A model generated the notes under the pieces. The model was given only the letters and a program-made list of their open reading frames with translations. It made no database searches and had not been told where the DNA came from. The position numbers and the translations under genes were made by a program. Positions 1 through 12,199 of a DNA stretch of 64,000 nucleotides are shown piece after piece. How positions within the stretch are numbered: the first letter of the stretch is position 1; every line of letters begins with the position of its first letter. This stretch comes from Typhlomys cinereus (lineage: Eukaryota; Chordata; Mammalia; Rodentia; Platacanthomyidae). The stretch lies in NCBI GenBank assembly GCA_023101885.1, contig JALPQD010000413.1, positions 965,650-1,029,649 of the forward strand, read 5' to 3'.

Positions 1-846
1 TTTGGCTTTAACCACCTCTTCCATTGAGCTGGTTAGTACTCCCACTTTATCTTCAAGGTCTGAAATTCTGTTTTCTGCTTCGTTAGTTCTGTTGATAAGA
101 CTCTCTGTGGCGTTCTGGGTTGAAGATAACTTGTCTTTTAGCTCAGTTTTAAACTCTGCTTGAGTTTGTTTTAACTGCTCTATGCCACTTTTTGTTTCTT
201 GCACTGTTTTTCTCAACTCCTCCAGATGTCTGTTGTGTTCCTCTTCAAAGCGATTGATTCGATTATGTAATTCCTCCCGGATTTCCTCTTTCATAGTATT
301 GAACATGGTAATGATCATATTTTGAAAGACCTTATCCTGGGTGAGGCTTTCTTGGCCTTTTTCCGCGGGTTTGTTCTTGTTGGAGTCTAACATTATGGGA
401 TTAATTTCTTCAGTGGGAAATTTGTTTACTTGAGTGTTGCTTCTCATGGATTTGCACTTTGACTTTGGCATTGTCATTTTAACTCTTAAGATCTCTCAAT
501 TTCATTAAACTGAATTATTTGGCCTGGGGTCCTAGGGCGCGGGGTGAGGCCCGGCTGGACCGCGCGTGCGTGTCCGACCGGCGGAGCGGGGTGGGGTGAA
601 AAGGGAGGATGGGCGCGTCGGCGTGGAGCTATTTAACCGTAGGGCAGCTGGGGCGGGGCCCAGGCGCAGGGGGAGGTCCTCCTCGTCCCTCGCCCCGCGC
701 TCGGCTCCGGCTGGATGGTGGGAGTCGGAGCCCGGTCCCTGTGGGCTGACCTGGGGTCCTAGGGCGCGGGGTGAGGCCCGGCTGGACCGCGCGTGCGTCC
801 CGACCGGCGGAGCGGGTTGGGGTGAAAAGAAAGGATGGGCGCGTCC
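1..846 (-). mobile_element. LINE-1, antisense, 5' end: ORF1 start and 5' UTR monomers
   Basis: Positions 1-480 are the reverse complement of the L1 ORF1 start seen at 14021-14490. From about 520 the sequence turns into a GC-rich 5' UTR of tandem monomers: the block CTGGGGTCCTAGGGCGC occurs at 524 and again at 751, a 227-bp period, with similarity fading near 846. The element continues off the left edge. Confidence 0.88.
524..846 (-). repeat. L1 5' UTR promoter monomers (227-bp period)
   Basis: One full monomer (524-750) and a partial second (751-846). GC-rich with many CpG, including repeats of GACCGGCGGAGCGGG. In L1s with tandem 5' monomers these units carry the promoter. A related pair with a 220-bp period opens the L1 at 13668. 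Confidence 0.85.
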
Positions 847-885
847 CAGTCTTCATTTCTTAACTAGTCTCACTTCTTAAAAACT

Positions 886-888
<3 letters not shown>

Positions 889-934
<46 letters not shown>
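889..934 (+). repeat. (TG)n microsatellite
   Basis: About 23 uninterrupted TG units just right of the antisense L1 5' end. Confidence 0.98.
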
Positions 935-936
<2 letters not shown>

Positions 937-2264
937 GTCAGAGGACAGAAAACCTTCAGGAATTGTTTCACACCTTTCACTTTGTTAAGGAGGGTCTCTT
1001 TCATTTCTGCCCAGCTGTGAACTCCAGACTAGCTGGTTTGAGAAGTCCAGGGCAATTCTCTGCTCTATACCTTTCATCTCATTGTAGGAATTCTGGAATT
1101 TCAGGTGTGTGTCACTGCTCCTGACTTTTCCATATGGGTTGGAACGCAGATCATCAGCCTGCCAGTCAAGTGCATTTTGCCCACTGAGCCCTGTCACAAG
1201 CCCTAATCACCTCACTTCAGAGGTCTACTACTCACAAGGTAGTCAGCTAAAAGCACGTGGTCCCTCAAGAAGACTGTAGCCTCAAGACAGAGCAGCACAC
1301 AGTGGCCAGTGCCAGATAAAATCCCTAACAAGATTGGAAATTCCTGGAGGACAAGCTGAGTTTGTTCCCTCCCTGTTGTAATGGCACCATTAAACAATAA
1401 TAATCATTTAGAGTCAAAACCAGGGAGACTCTTACTAGATGGCATAAAACCTAAGAACATCAGAGAGCTGATTATTTACATAGGAATAAAGGGAATCCTG
1501 CCCCTAGAGGCACCATCCTGTGTCCCAAGTGCATCAGATGATGGCAGAGAGGATATGAGACTATTTCTACATTCAGTGTTCTGATCTGTGGACAGTTGAA
1601 TGATTAATAGCCTGACATACCACACTACCTGCCAAAACCCTGAATTCCTTATATGTGTTCTCACTACATGAAGGCCTCCCATAGGGTAGGCTCCATGTGC
1701 ACACAATGTGAATGGCTTCCCTGGGTGGGGCTCTGTATGCTTACAAAGGTGGATGGCTTCCTGTGTGCTCACAAGTGGAATGGTCTTTTGTGGCCGGGTC
1801 TCCATGTGCACTCCATGTGGGCGGGGCTCCATCTGCTCACACCATGAACTTGGTCTCATAGAAGATGGACAAAACTACTATTCTTCCATTTTATCATGTG
1901 ATCTTAACCATGTGGAACTGAGAGCTCAATCATAACTATCTACATTTTTAATGTATTTTCCTTCATTGCTTACATATTATGTTACATTGTCTAATTAAAA
2001 AAAAAATTAGGACATAAAAATAGGAGGTGGACATGCTAGGGAAATGTCCAGGGAAAGCAGGAAGGAGAGAGGAATAACTATGATCAAAATGCATTGTCTA
2101 CATGTATGAAATTATAAGAGTGAAAATAAAAACAAAATTAATTAAAAAATAAAGTGAAATATCTACATGTGAAAACTTCTCATAGGCAAAGTCAAGAGAA
2201 AAACAATAGACTACATTTAAACAAGTCACACTTGAAGAATAATTTCATTGCTGTATATCTTAGT

Positions 2265-2515
2265 CCATTTGTACAGCTATAGCAGGATACTTGAGGCTGG
2301 GTAATTAATAACAAATAGGAATTTATTTCCTCACTATTAGAGGCTGACAGGTCCATTTTGATAGGCATCCCATAAGGGACTTTGTTCTTACATTATTCTG
2401 TGGTGGAAAGCAGAAAGGCAAAATGGGAGAGAAGGGGACATGCTCTTTGTAATAATATACAAACAACCCTACTCACTTGTGGCTCTTCTTCAGAGAACTG
2501 TTTGCTTAGCTCTTA
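2265..2515 (-). mobile_element. MaLR (MST-like) LTR fragment
   Basis: Begins like the antisense 3' end of an MST-type LTR (TTAGTCCATTTGTACAGCTA, then GAGGCTGGGTAATTAA and ATTTATTTC). Old and degraded; boundaries approximate. Confidence 0.65.
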
Positions 2516-2938
2516 GCCCATTTTAGTAGCTTTATTCTTTCAGTATTTAATTTATGCAATTCTTTGCATGTTCTAGTAACTTGTCTGCAGTATAGCTGGC
2601 AAATTTTTTTTTCCTATCCTGTAGTCTGGCTGTTGATTCTGTTGACAGTTTCCTTTGCTGTGCATGAAGCCTGTCCATTTCATGTAATCCCATCTGTCAG
2701 TTCCCAGGGCTATCTCCTGTGCTACTGAAATTCAGCAAGTTCTTGCCAATACCTATGTCCTGAAGAATTTGCCCTGTTTTCCTCTAGTAGCTTCAAGGAT
2801 TCTGGTTTTAAATTAAAGTCTTTGATCCAAATTGTGCAGGATGAGAGGTATGGATCAAATTTCACTTTCCTGCAAGTGGATATTCAGTTTTGCTAGCACA
2901 GTTTATGGAAGAGCTTGTCTTTTATTCTAGTACTTGGG

Positions 2939-2991
<53 letters not shown>

Positions 2992-3150
2992 CTTGTTTTC
3001 GACACCTTTGTCATAAACTGGCTGTCCTCTGCTGTGCAGGTTTATCTCTGGGTCTTCTATTGTGCTCTATTGGTCTGCATGTGTGCTTTGTGCCAGTAAC
3101 GTGTTTTGTGTCATGTGACTTTATTGTACAGCTTGAGGTCACATTCATCA
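2516..3150 (-). mobile_element. Old LINE-1 ORF2 3' fragment, antisense, carrying a (TG)n
   Basis: Antisense L1 ORF2 C-terminal text, including the block matching 'tgatccaaattgtgcagg' that parallels 63912 onward in the other antisense L1. A (TG)n tract at 2942-2989 interrupts it. Confidence 0.7.
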
Positions 3151-3239
3151 CACACATACATACATATATACATGCACATCTGCATGCCCTCATACACATA
3201 AAACAAAAGTCAAATTGTGCAGAAATGTGGCTTCAGCTT

Positions 3240-3490
3240 GCTTGTAAGTAAGATCACATTAATAAGATCATTCACCATGACCAAGATGATTTCATCCTAG
3301 GCATGCAAGGTTGGTTCAACATGCACAAATCTGTGATTACTAGTAAGTTTAAAGACCTAAGTCACATGATCAAATCAAAAGACAGGAAAGGAATTTGAGA
3401 ATGTTCTACACGCCTTCATGGTAAAAATCCTGAAGAAACTAGGCATAAGTATAAAATACCTCAGTATAACCAAGTGTCCATATAAGTAAG
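3240..3490 (+). mobile_element. Old LINE-1 reverse transcriptase fragment, sense
   Basis: The segment GGCATGCAAGGTTGGTTCAA parallels 16852-16871 of the better preserved L1 and sits in the same RT region. Followed by decayed L1 text to about 3490. Confidence 0.7.
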
Positions 3491-4785
3491 GGGAGTTTTA
3501 AAGAAAGAAGACTCCCAGGGCTTCAATCAGCAGAAAAGCCTGGGTCTCAAGCACACATTGAATCTATGCCGCTACCATTGTGACTATGCTTTAGTCTGCC
3601 AGGTCACGTCGTAGGTGGTTCGGCAATTTTCCATCCACAGCAGAGGCCAGGCTGGTCACATCTTACTCTGGTGGATCTTAGGCACATGCACTCTGTGAAT
3701 GAAATGCATCAGGCTGCTGGAGACCACAGGACTCTGCAAAGAGCAAGACACAGGTCCTAGAGGAAGATTTCATCCCTGGGTTTCTAAACCTGTCTCCACG
3801 TAGACATTTAGACAAAGTTATACCCTAATGCGGGAGGTATTAGAATACTGAATGGAAACGCATCATAAACTGTGCAGGGTGGGAGCTGTGATTAAAAAAG
3901 TTCTCGGTGCTCCATGAAGATGTGTAAACGCTCCTTGAATTATAAAGTCACCCCAGAGAGGTTATTCTTAAGGATTCTTAAGACATATGGCCAATATATG
4001 TCTGGTCTCTTTCCCAGTGCTTGGGAGGGCTGTCTTGCTCCTGCACTTTGCAACTTCATCTAAATGACACCTGTCACCTGTGTCACCAGCTGTAACCTGG
4101 TTCTTCGTTGGACTGCTGTCATTGGCTTCTCATTGTCAGATGCTAGGTCTTGGATACTGTTGCCTTGGTGAATTCATAACGGCATGTGTGGGTAGAGACA
4201 AGACTGTTTATTCTCTGCTCCAAAAAATTAAGGTTATCCCTCTAGGAAGCTTAAAATCAGCAATGACATTCCTTCCCTCTCCTCTGTTTCATTTCTCTCC
4301 CACAGAGGCCTCTGGAAGAAGTCAGGCTGCCACTTTGTTGATGATGAAGAGAGCAGAAAAGGAAGGAAAGCAAACAGCTTCTGTGTCCCAATTGACTCCA
4401 TTCTCTCTGGTCCTTCATCAGACCGATGCAGAAAAGCCACAGAGCAACCATGACGGGTTTCTGTAAACCATTTTCAGGTGCTGAGTAGGAGGGGTCTGCT
4501 CTGAAGGACTTCTTCCTGCCCTGACTTTTGTAACATGTGTTTGTTCCTTCTGGTCTTCAGATGGTGAGTTCAGGGAAGCCAGAGAGTATGTGGTCTCACA
4601 CAGAAGGAATGGAGCATGGATTTCACAGCGTCAATTACGTATGTGTGGTTGAAAAGTTCTCTGACCAAGGGATTTGAAGTTGATTCTGAAGTTAGTGTGG
4701 CAAAACTCACTTGAAAAAGAAACTTCCACTTCCTCATAAAAGTAGACATGGGTAGTCCATTCATCAACTCACAATGCAAGTAGAA
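3491..4785. other. Intergenic stretch, nothing identified
   Basis: No gene or known repeat recognised. One acceptor-like site (pyrimidine tract to CCCACAG at 4305) is followed by about 53 open codons ending at 4466, but no partner exon or homology was seen. Confidence 0.5.
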
Positions 4786-4976
4786 TTTTGTGTGTATATG
4801 CATGCATGTGCGCATGTGTAAATGCGTGTATACTGTGTGTGCAAGTGTATGCATGTGCATTACTATGTGTTGCCATGTATGCATGTGTGTATATGTGTGT
4901 GCATGTGTGCATATGCGTGTGTGTGTTGTCATGTGTGTGCATTGTGTGTATGTATGTGTATATGCATGTGTGTGTC
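4786..4976 (+). repeat. Imperfect TG/CATG-rich simple repeat
   Basis: About 190 bp of interrupted TGTGCATG-like units. Long open frames here on both strands come from the repeat. Confidence 0.9.
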
Positions 4977-6248
4977 TTAGCCATATTATTGCTCTCCTCA
5001 TGGGGTATATTTAAGGGGAAATTATCTCGGCACTTAACAACACTACACTCTCATTATTAGTGTGATAACTTAATGAGGTGCATTTTTACAGGGCCACATT
5101 TAACAGGAATGAGATGATCATATTCATTTTAATTTTAAATCAGAGCGTCAACTCTGCAGGAAAATCTCATGTTGCACACTGTTTTTATGAACCAAACAGA
5201 GCTTACATATGTACATTGTGGGCTAACCTAACAAACTTAACTGTTGTTCTAAAGCAACAGTGCAGGAGATATATAGTCTTCATTGGCAGAAATGCTGAAC
5301 TCAGAGAAAATAGACAGGAAGATGAAACCAGCAGAGAATGCCCGTGAGGTTCCAGCAAACCAAGTTCTTTACCAGTTCTCCAGCAGCAGCTGGAGCATTC
5401 TGTGCACAACTACAGGCTGGAAGGGGACAGCAAAGTCAGAGAGAAAATATACATGGGTAGAAAGGGAAGAATGGGTGGTGGGAGGCTGATCAGGGTAGAG
5501 GTCCCGACTGTGGGAAACAGGCAGGGGCGACGGCAGCATTACCCTGCTAAGTGGAAGCGCTGTCAGTTACATTTCAAGCTCAGAGACAAATTGCTTAAAC
5601 AGAGCACACGGTTCTCTGCTCCTAGACTCCTCTAGTGCACGGCTTAACCCACAAACTTGGATCAACACAGTCAGAGAGGAAAGGAGGTGGCAGATGTGGA
5701 GCTCGGGAATGAAAACACAAAGGTACTGATGTCACTTCCCCAGGAACCGGAAAGAAAGACTATAGGGAAGGGATCATTTTGGAGCCTAGACTTCTATTTC
5801 TTTGGAGTCCAACATAGTTATGATGATTTTGATTTGCACCTGTACGTAGAAACAGCATACGTGTGCACACCTTTATGAGAGGCCTAGAACTCTCTTCAGG
5901 GCAACAGAAAAGGCAGAAGGAAGCCAGAGACCCAATGAAGTTATAATTAGAGTACGAAGTCAAGGCTGGGATGCAGATTAGTGAGAGTACTTGCCTGTGT
6001 GTGTGAGGCTCTGGCAGAGAGGGGAGGGGAAATGCGGTCTGCTGGAAGAATTCCTTCCTCTGAAAAAAGAGCCAGTCTTCGTTCGTGAGTTCCATTGTAG
6101 TTTATCTTTTGTTCAGAATCTATCAGTGTTCATCTTGGCTAAAATACCCTTGACACAAACATCCAGAATAAAATTTGATCAAATATCTGGGCACTGTGAC
6201 TCAGCCAAGTTGATATAGCCATCATTCCATCAGAAGACAGAGAGGGAC

Positions 6249-6279
<31 letters not shown>

Positions 6280-6689
6280 GGGATCTAGAACCCAAGTATA
6301 GATAGGCTATATCAAAATGTTTCCAACTGAAACAAGAAGTCAGAATCTAGAAAGATCTACTATTTGCATCTATTCGGCAGGAGTCTCAAATATCTGGGTT
6401 TGGCCCAGGCAAATGAAAGGGAATAGAGAGAGTTGTGGGATGAACTTGTTTGGCAGAATCTGGTATGCATGGACGAGTTGTATAGAGAAAATACTGGAAG
6501 CTCTTGCACTGGGGCCTTGACGTCTAGTGTGAAGAGGAGTGCTGAAGGAGAATGCAGTGTGCTTGCTGCTTAGCCGCGACTACTTCGCATGCTCAAGGGG
6601 CAGTGATCGGCAGTTAGCTTGGCACAGAAAGGGGAAGAAGAGATTCAGAGGAGAGCCTGGCATGTGCATTCTGGTGCACTGAATCCGCA
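4977..6689. other. Intergenic stretch, nothing identified except an (AG)n tract
   Basis: Unassigned sequence with an (AG)n run at about 6250-6276. Short open frames show no recognisable product. Confidence 0.5.
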
Positions 6690-6800
6690 TAGCAACAGGT
6701 AATGCTCATTATCCTTGCTTGTAGCTGAGACTCAGCTTATACAGGCTAAGCACATTACCCAAGGCTACACAGTGCTTGGGATGCAGTCGTGTGTCAGCTT
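6690..6800 (-). mobile_element. MIR SINE fragment
   Basis: Antisense MIR core: GTAGCTGAGACTCAGCTTAT followed by AAGCACATTACCCAAGGCTA, matching the 'gaggaaactgaggctcag... ttgcccaaggtca' consensus as I remember it. An ancient mammalian SINE. Confidence 0.7.
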
Positions 6801-7309
6801 GGCTGGGGTACAGAGACCACCAGTCTGTTACTCCATCAGCAATCCAGAGGTTGCAGCTGTGAAAGTATTTCTTAGATGTGATCAGCATTTAAGTCAGTGA
6901 ACTTCAGGGGAAGCATTTTTTCCTCGGTATTATAGATGGGCTTGATGTATCAGAGGATTTTAAGAGCAAGAGCAAAGACAGGGTTTCTGCAGACATGGAG
7001 GTCTTCAACGTTGCCTCATGGCAAGCATCTGCTTCCAAACTCTGGGGAATCTCATGAGGCCACAGCTCCAACTCTTACCTGATTTCTGGACTGCTGACTT
7101 GCCTGGGACTTTTTTTTTTTAATTTCCAGTCCCCACAATCATGTGAGCTAATTCCCTAAAATAAATCAATTTTTATTCCTGGGTTATATGTAACTGCAGC
7201 TTTCTCCTTGCTGAAAACAAGAAAGAGGGAGAGGAAAAGACACAGAAAGTCCCAGTTTGGCAAACGCTGGAGGCACCTGCTGTCCAGGATGGTGAAGCAG
7301 GAAGGGTGG

Positions 7310-7658
7310 TGTCGGGGTTTGAAATGTGTCCCCCATAGTCTCACTGTTTGGGAATGCACCTTGGAGAGGGGGAGCCTTGTTAGAAGAAGGCTGTCACAAG
7401 GGGTGAGCCTTGAGGTGGATTAGTCCCACCCTACCTTCAGGAGGAGTCTGCCTTTGCAGCAAGCAGTCTTGCAGCTCTCAGCCTCACGGATGGGAGTGAC
7501 TTAGACTGACTTCAACTTCAGTCAGCCAGCCACGTTGCCTCCACCATGAAAGACTGTATTTCCACTCCAGAACTATAAGCTAAATAAATCTCCCTTTCTC
7601 CCTTAAGTTGATGACTTTGAATGTTCTCTCACAGCAATAGTTAAGAGTAACTGTTAAA
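7310..7658 (+). mobile_element. ERVL-MaLR solo LTR, sense
   Basis: Starts TGTCGGGGTTTGAAATGTGT, has the poly(A) signal in CTAAATAAATCTCC, and ends GAGTAACTGTTAAA. Flanked by imperfect 5-bp target duplications GGTGG/AGTGG. Same family as the antisense copies at 9813 and 60317. Confidence 0.85.
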
Positions 7659-8389
7659 AGTGGTGAGCAGTGGGGTCCAACCTCACCTCTTGGACTAGGG
7701 ACATACAGCTATTCATGGGAGAAAGGGGCCACTCCTGAACCAGGAAATCTAGCCCCAGCCTGAGAATGCCTCTTGGCCCTGCAGGGAGCCCAAGCCCACC
7801 GAAAGTCAGGCCCAGGCACTTCTGACAGCTTTGCTTCAAGGCTGCATAGTCTCCACCTTGAAGGACAGAAAGCAGATTAAGTGAGCAGACTTTGGTGCAT
7901 TTCTGTCGAAAGTCCATAGGTTTCAACATGGTAAATGCTGGGTTCTGCATTTCCTACAATATTGCAGATTATCATTTCTTAGATGCTCAAAAGATATAAG
8001 CAGATTAAAAAACCTAATGGTTAAAACACTTTCAGTATCTTATTTCATGCTTTCAGAAGTTCAAGAATGGAGGAAGGACCATTTAATGGCTGCTTGGAAT
8101 TCTCGCTTTCATGTCTTAAGCCCTTCCTATCAGGAAGCTCTTATCTCTAAGAAAAGAACATGAAGTCTAACTACAGCTCAAGTTTTATTCTTGGTTATGA
8201 AACATGCAATTTATGAACCAAGAGGACAAACAAAGCCCATATATATCAAGCAATTTCAGAAAGTTCCACAAGCAGCTCAGAATATTTTTTCTGGAAGAAA
8301 CATTACATCATATTTTAAGAAGCCACTGCTCAATTTATAGCCCCTTTCTGATTTTTCTCATTTTCATTCTTTTTTCCCCATTTTCATGT

Positions 8390-8728
8390 GTGTAAGTATG
8401 GATAGAGGAGGGTGTGAATGTGTATATCATGTTTGAATGTGCATCAACACATGTGTGAGGAGGTGCATTTGTGTGAGAGTCAAAGGTCCAAAGTCAATAT
8501 TAGGATTGAATACTTTTTTGCCTGATGCAGGGTTTCTAATCAAACACAGAGCTATGGAGCTACTCTGGCTTGCCAACTTGCTCTAGGGATTCCCCATCTC
8601 AGTCTTCCAGGGTTGGAATTACAGGCAGGCTGTTACACCCACCAGGTACTTTGTGGGATCTAAGGATCAGAACTCGGGTCCCTTTGCTTACACAGAAGCA
8701 CTTTAAGCACTGAGACATCCCCAGCCTC
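8390..8728 (-). mobile_element. B4-type SINE
   Basis: TG-rich start, B1-like middle (GTTGGAATTACAGGCAGGC) and tRNA-like end ACTGAGACATCCCCAGCC, the usual antisense layout of a rodent B4. Confidence 0.7.
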
Positions 8729-9523
8729 CATTCAGATTTTAGAATTTGACTCTTGCCATGCAGGGTTATTTGGGGAGATGTGAATGAGCAGGCTCAGTAC
8801 ACTTTAGTCTCCAACAAAGAACACATATTAAGGATGATCATTAAGTGCACACTCCAGCAGCATCATTAGCCTTCAACAGATGGTAGCCTCCATGCACTAG
8901 TCTTCTTCTAGTCTTGGTTGTATTAACAACCAAGGAATCATGTGGCCTTGGCATCTCCCAGAAAATATAAAGCCCCAGAAAAACTCTGTGACTAAAAGAG
9001 AAGATGGAATGAGAATTCTGAGAGGAGGAGGATCACAATAAACATACAGAACTTTCCGAAGGTTGGGGATGTAGCATAAAGAGTAATCTACTTGAATAAC
9101 TGAAATCTTTGTTCTTGATCTTCAGGGTCAAAGACATTACTAGGGTCACTCTGGGCTCTGATCATTGCTACTTGCCCTGCAGTGACCACATCTTTTGAGA
9201 ACCCGTGGGTGTGTTCTGCAACGTAACGTAAGTGGTGATCAGATTCCTGGCAAGTAGTGGAGTTCGCCCACCTGTTGCTGCCCTTCTCTTCCACCAAGTT
9301 ACCACAATAGAGTACTGGAAATGTGATTATCCTAAATTATTTATAAATCACAATATAAGCTGGTTTATGTTTTTTCTGAAGAAACATTCTATCAATTCAT
9401 GTCAGTTCTCACAGACATGGAGACCCAAGTTCAATTTCCTAGAAGCCCATATGGTGGAAGGAGAGAAGCAACTTAAGAAAGTTGTCTTCTGACCTCCTCT
9501 GTGTCCTGCTATGGCATACATAC

Positions 9524-9526
<3 letters not shown>

Positions 9527-9562
<36 letters not shown>
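9527..9562 (+). repeat. (CT)n microsatellite followed by AAACAA repeats
   Basis: About 17 CT units, then an ACAAACAAACAA tract to about 9600, just upstream of a B1 SINE. Confidence 0.95.
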
Positions 9563-9567
<5 letters not shown>

Positions 9568-9622
9568 CTCATAAACAAACAACAAACAAACAAACAAATA
9601 CTATTTTTAAAAGTAAGAATGG

Positions 9623-9750
9623 GCTATGCATGGTGGCACACACCTGTAACCCCAGCTTTTGGAGACAGAAGAGTCAGGAGTTCAAGATCAGCTGTCATTG
9701 CATAACAAGTTCGAGGCCATCCTGGGCTATATGAAGCCCTGGCTAAAATA
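9623..9750 (+). mobile_element. B1 SINE
   Basis: Opens GGGCTATGCATGGTGGCACA, then CACCTGTAACCCCAGC, and ends in the 'gaggccatcctgggctat' block. 7SL RNA-derived. Confidence 0.9.
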
Positions 9751-9812
9751 ATTATTACCAGCTGGTGGAAATAAATATTTGTTTGTCTTGGCTGCTTTTT
9801 GAGAAATATATG

Positions 9813-10169
9813 TGTAACAGTTACTCTTTACTATTGCTGTGAGAGAGCACCCAAACTCAAGCAATTTAAGGGAGAAAGGGAGATTTATTCAGCTTACGGT
9901 TCCAGAGGGAAGGTACGGTCTCTAAAAGCAGAGGCGGCATGGCTGGCTGACCAAAGCTGGAGGAGGCTAAGTCACCACAGACATCTTGGAAGATGAGAGC
10001 TACAGACTACTTGCAGCAAAGGCAGACTTCTCCTAGAGGTAGGGTGGGACTAATCCACCTCAAAGCCCACCCCTTGTGACTGCCTTCCTCCAGCAAGACT
10101 CCACCTCTCAAGGTACCATGACCTTGTCAAACACATGAGACTGTGGGGGACACATTTCAAAGCATGACA
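9813..10169 (-). mobile_element. ERVL-MaLR solo LTR, antisense
   Basis: TGTAACAGTTACTC to CAAAGCATGACA, 357 bp, with AATAAA-type signal read on the minus strand. 5-bp flanks ATATG/GTATG are a near-matching target duplication. Closely similar to 60317-60672. Confidence 0.88.
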
Positions 10170-11289
10170 GTATGTCAGTATTTTTCAGGATATTGGGGCT
10201 TGGGGAAATGTTTGCAGTGCTTCAAAATAAGAACAAAAGAAAGACAAAGTAGCACTGGAATCCTTTCCAAATGGGCTTTTGCATCATTGACAAGTGGTGT
10301 TCATGCCTGGCCCTTGGCTAAATTGGCTTGGCCTGGAAGCCAGAGACACAGGGAGGCTCTGCCGACTTGTGAAACTCACTGGTGGAACTCAGTCTCCCTC
10401 TTTAAAAAATGACCATCACTTCTACCTAAGGTTGGGACAACAGCATCTTCCATTGGAAGCCTCCTACAGTGCAAGAGGCAATGGATCCCAGCAAAGAGCT
10501 CCTTCGTGCATCTCTTTCAGCAGTCATTCAAAGTCTGCCCCACCAGCCTCTTCACCCATACCCTGCCTGAGCGTCCTCCACCCTCATTCACACTATCCTC
10601 TGTCATGTCTTCTTCTTCAGCTCCTGGAAGGTGACTTCTGTCCTTACCTGAGCCCGGTACCCTGCCAGCTCACTACAGACACATAGCCTGCCAAGCACAG
10701 TGAATCCCTGGGCTATGCAAAGGTTTGCCCTCAAGAGATAAGCCATGGGAAAAATGGTTTGGGGCTGCTCTCCTAGAGCTCTCATATGCTCAGATTGAAA
10801 TGTTCCAGTTCCACTCCGCTTTTGAACTAAATAGACCATTTTGCCTCCATTCAAGAGCTCTGCCTTGCAAATGCTTGCTATTACCCTAGAATGCGTTCAG
10901 TGGAATGTATGTTAATAATGGTAGCTGGCCCTTTCACACCAACAGAACTAGCAGGCATTCTTGGGGTCTACATAAGCTGACACTAGCCCTACACAGGAGG
11001 AGGACATGTTCTGAAGGTGGACATCGTTGCAGCACATCATAAAACTGATCCATTATGGGTGTCCACAAAGAGAGAGTCCACAGAGCAAGATGGATCACCT
11101 GGTTCCAAAGTAACTGGAGTCATGTAGAGAGCTTGTTTGAACATTTTTAAATTTTAGTTTTCAAATAAATTCTAGGGTATTATCCTCCTTGGAACCATCC
11201 CTTCTTGGGAGTCTTCCCTCCTTTCCTTAATAACATTTTCTCTTTGTTCAAAAAAACAAACACACGTATCAAACATATTAAAAGTGGTT
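10170..11289. other. Intergenic stretch, nothing identified
   Basis: No gene or confident repeat recognised. Open frames at 10294-10686 and 10603-10854 show no family features. Confidence 0.5.
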
Positions 11290-11415
11290 TCTCCATCGCT
11301 GGGCATGTTGACACAAGCCTGCAAATAGTCCCAGGACTCAGGAGGCTGATGCAAAAGGATCGCGAATTTGAGGCATCAGAGCTGTGTATCAGAACTCTGT
11401 TTCCAGCAATGCAGT
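11290..11415 (+). mobile_element. Degraded B1 SINE
   Basis: CTGGGCATGTTGACACAAGC, CCCAGGACTCAGGAGGCTGA and a decayed end match B1 in order. Confidence 0.75.
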
Positions 11416-11504
11416 CTTTCCAGTTGCATTTTAATCATGCCATTGTTATTGCCTTTCTTTTGCAACTTTTCATTTCACAATCTTATTTATTTAAAAATTT
11501 TAAT

Positions 11505-11727
11505 GGGGGGGGGGCTGGAGAGATGGCTCAGAGGTTAAGACTGTCTCTTAAGCAGAAAGTCCTGAGTTTAGATCCCAGGTCCCACTTAAAAACACCAGGC
11601 AGAAATGGTGTTGGCCTGCACTTCCAGCCCTGTGCTGAATCCCAAAGAGAAGTAAAAAGGAGGCAGAAGCAATTCAGGATGATTCCTGAAGTCACTCTTG
11701 GTCCTTCACAGGGAAAACATAGTGTCC

Positions 11728-11775
<48 letters not shown>

Positions 11776-11810
11776 ACACACATGTGTGCAAAATAAATAA
11801 AATATGTATA
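11505..11810 (+). mobile_element. tRNA-derived SINE with (CA)n tail
   Basis: Opens GGGCTGGAGAGATGGCTCAG (tRNA-like A box), has a unique body, then (CA)n at about 11731-11771 and an A-rich end. Bounded by a perfect 13-bp target duplication TAAAAATTTTAAT at 11492-11504 and 11811-11823, so the CA run belongs to the element. Confidence 0.88.
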
Positions 11811-11859
11811 TAAAAATTTTAATTTTTAAATTCAGATATTTATTTGTAATGTGTTTTTG

Positions 11860-12168
11860 TATGTGGGTGTTGCATGTGTGTATGTGCGTGGGCACATGTG
11901 TGCAGTGCACATGCACATACAGATGTGTGCTTGTGGAGGACCAAAGCTGACACTCTGATCACCCTCTATTTTGCTTGTTGAGGTGGAGTCTCTCAGTTGA
12001 ATCAGACTTGCCAATCAGCTAGACTAGCCAGCCAGCTTGCCCCTGTCTTTGCCTGCCAATTACAGGTAACCATCACACCTGCCCAGCTTTTATGTGAATT
12101 CTGGGATTTGAATTCTGGTCCTTGAGCTTGTGGGGCAAGTGTCTTACCCACTGAGCCATCTGCCCACA
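11860..12168 (-). mobile_element. B4-type SINE
   Basis: TG-rich left part, GGAGGACCAAAGCTGACACT, B1-like middle with TGCCAATTACAGG, and tRNA-like end CACTGAGCCATCTGCCCAC. Confidence 0.78.
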
Positions 12169-12199
12169 GAAAATTCCCATATAGACTTCAGGCAGCTTC

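Noticed and set aside
566..880. 104-codon open frame in GC-rich DNA near the left edge
   Set aside because: It lies in the L1 5' UTR monomers and is antisense to the element; composition-driven.
4570..5060. Open frames over the TG/CATG repeat, both strands
   Set aside because: Simple-repeat translation only (Cys/Val or His/Thr runs).
7654..7950. 98-codon minus-strand open frame
   Set aside because: No recognisable domain, starts beside an LTR end, and no splice or homology support.
11205..11813. 202-codon open frame on the + strand
   Set aside because: It reads through a B1 and a (CA)n-tailed SINE into the CA repeat; no coding signature.
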